A stretch of 64,000 nucleotides of DNA from Stratiolaelaps scimitus (taxonomy: Eukaryota; Arthropoda; Arachnida; Mesostigmata; Laelapidae), in NCBI GenBank assembly GCA_019614645.1, contig JABWDB010000005.1, forward strand, positions 15,551,001-15,615,000, in the 5' to 3' direction. This document shows, in pieces, positions 62,096-64,000 of the stretch. Made by a program: the position numbers and the translations under genes. Position 1 is the first letter of the stretch. Each line of letters starts with the position of its first letter. A model generated the notes under the pieces. The model had not been told where the DNA came from. It ran no database searches and saw nothing but the letters and a program-made list of their open reading frames with translations.

Positions 62096-64000
62096 TATTC
62101 TGATCTATCATCGTCGTCATCGTCAGACTTGTTTACGTAACCTAATAATAAATGTCTTATCATTTGATGAATGATTATTACTATTATGATTAATATTATT
62201 CTCAATGCATCAAATATACATCAAACGAATATGCCACCTTTTCTTGTTAGCTGCTTTTAAGTGGTGAAGCAGATTGGCGTAGGTTATAGCCAACGTGAAA
62301 TAGAAAAACACATAAAAGCAAGAAGAACATGCCGTCGTTGAACGATCATTAAATTGCCCCGATCCGAAGCAGCAGCGATCACGCTAACGAACAGTTATCG
62401 CTGCATTATATTCTATTTGCATTCAGCTAAATTAAGACGTTGTAGGTAGATAGTTCACAGTAATCACAAAATAGCTATTGGCCATGTGACCCGTGAGCAG
62501 ATTTCATACAAGGCATCAATGGCTCCAAGATGTAACACCTTCGGACTCTGTGCACCAGGCAGCTAGCTCTACACGGGTCAGACGTCACCCCGTTGTGGGT
62601 AAATGTCTTCCATTTCGATCGTTTTCATCTATCTGTATCGAATGACTACGCTGCGAGAACGCCATCTCAAATGGAACAACGCAGCCGGCGGTGAGATCTT
62701 TGATCATGGGAAAGATGTAGACCATTTCTTGAAGGCATGTAGAGGCGGGCTGGTGATTTCAGGTTTGTCGGGCCGTAATCGCTTTCGAATTGTCGTTGCT
62801 ATCAACGGATGAAGGCGGGCTTGTCCGCCTGTTCAGCGTCGAGTGGCTAATTGACCTTGCGGGTCAAATTAAATTCGTATAAATTACGTTCAGATAGAGG
62901 AGGATATATTTGTTTGCTTTTTTTTATTATAGCGAGTGGGCCCGGCAGACGCATCGCTATTACACGATCACGTCAATCAGTTGAGAGTCCACGAGAAGAC
63001 AAGGCGATAATGCTTCTCGTAGAGCCGGAGGTCTTTTTTTAGCGGGGGAAAACACTTCAGCAGGTCCGACTTTCTGATCTTGGTGTTTACCGGACCTCGG
63101 TATGGGCGGCAACGTAGATTCGCTCTGTGTGCCTGGATCAGTTTGCGTCAATATATGATAGTTGATCCGAAATGCCCACAAGCCGTTTCGATTGTGTCTT
63201 GATAGATATCTATTATAATATATGAACCTGTCGTACGTTCAAACGCGTTGTATGTAACGTAATATCTTATATATTAATCCTATAATTTTTTGGTTAGGCT
63301 AATCAACCTGTAACAAGTAGACGAAAATACATGGAAGGTCTCTCAGGTTGCTGTTATGTTAATATCCTGCTTGTATATAAACACATTGTAAAAACAACAA
63401 CCTTATTATCATGTTCATGTCGTCCTTTTGCGAGCCCAACAAATATGGCATGCTGAGCTACGAGACGCAGGTCAAAGCGTCTGTAGACGTCAGTAATCCT
63501 TAGCATCGACATTATCGTATGATAAATACATGGAAATGATCGATTTGATCCACGCACTGATTGGGCCCCATAGCGGCTGGCAACTCGTTGAGCAAATCGT
63601 CTGGTGCATTGCATAGTCTGACGCTGAAGGCGCGAGAAAATATCAAGTTCACAAAAAGAACAACCATAGATGTTAACGCGGTTGATTCCGTTACGTACAA
63701 AACTGATACACAATGCAATGCCTCGATGAAATGGCAAATCAAGAAACAGACATATTGATAGAATCCATAGATTGATCCGTGAATAGGTACATCGGGAATT
63801 GGTCAAGCCTAAGCCAAGAATATCGACATCGGTCAGTCCGTTTATTGCCACACCGTTAGGCTGTGGTTAGCACCGCAAATGATTGATCATGTTCATAATA
63901 ATATAGTAATTATTGATGAGAACATTCTGTCCGCGGCGAAAGGTTAACCCTGCAGCATCGACAGCAACAAGTCGAACGTCACTCCTCAAAGCACTAAGGC
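62096..64000. other. Intergenic, no gene recognised
   Basis: Short frames only, none with a recognisable motif. A (TCA/TCG)n-like stretch lies near 62105-62125. Confidence 0.4.

Overview
This is a eukaryotic nuclear window, most likely from an arthropod. A chelicerate such as a mite is my guess, not something the sequence proves. The reasons are one gene split by short GT-AG introns, mariner transposons, non-LTR retrotransposons (LINEs), tRNA-derived SINEs, abundant (TA)n microsatellites, and an expanded array of DUF229 genes. No prokaryotic operon, CRISPR or phage structure was seen.

Region 1 (about 1.1-34.5 kb) is a tandem array of single-exon DUF229 genes, all on the minus strand. DUF229 proteins belong to the alkaline phosphatase/sulfatase-like fold and here look like type II membrane proteins. 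Five genes are intact: 1155-3221, 5663-7681, 12619-14637, 20300-22300 and 25977-27977. Two more are pseudogenes (30580-32460 and 33715-34460). An eighth locus survives only as its 5' flank (about 15380-15600). There are two subfamilies: A (genes 1, 4, 5, the 30.6-32.5 kb pseudogene and the orphan flank) and B (genes 2 and 3). Genes 2/3 and 4/5 are very recent duplicate pairs at constant offsets of 6956 and 5677 bases. The spacers are packed with transposon debris: a LINE with a gag-like ORF1 flanked by a target-site duplication, LINE 3' ends, a mariner relic, and a MITE-like element bounded by (TA)n tracts. Several of these sit exactly at duplication breakpoints.

Region 2 (about 34.5-39.4 kb) has no recognisable gene; it holds LINE 3'-end relics and microsatellites.

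Region 3 (39.4-45.1 kb, plus strand) is a complete nine-exon gene for a TENT4/Trf4-type non-canonical poly(A) polymerase (PAPD5/PAPD7 orthologue), 563 residues. A dead mariner lies in intron 6 and a SINE in intron 2. An A-rich stretch after it may be its 3' UTR.

Region 4 (45-64 kb) is mostly noncoding or unrecognised. It holds SINEs, a LINE reverse-transcriptase fragment ending in a 0.2-kb (TA)n array at 57.2 kb, a GC-rich block at 48.8-50 kb that could be a promoter or first exon, and an unexplained reading frame with a single stop on the minus strand at 50.4-51.2 kb.

The DUF229 array and the polymerase gene are physically adjacent, but nothing in the sequence links their functions.
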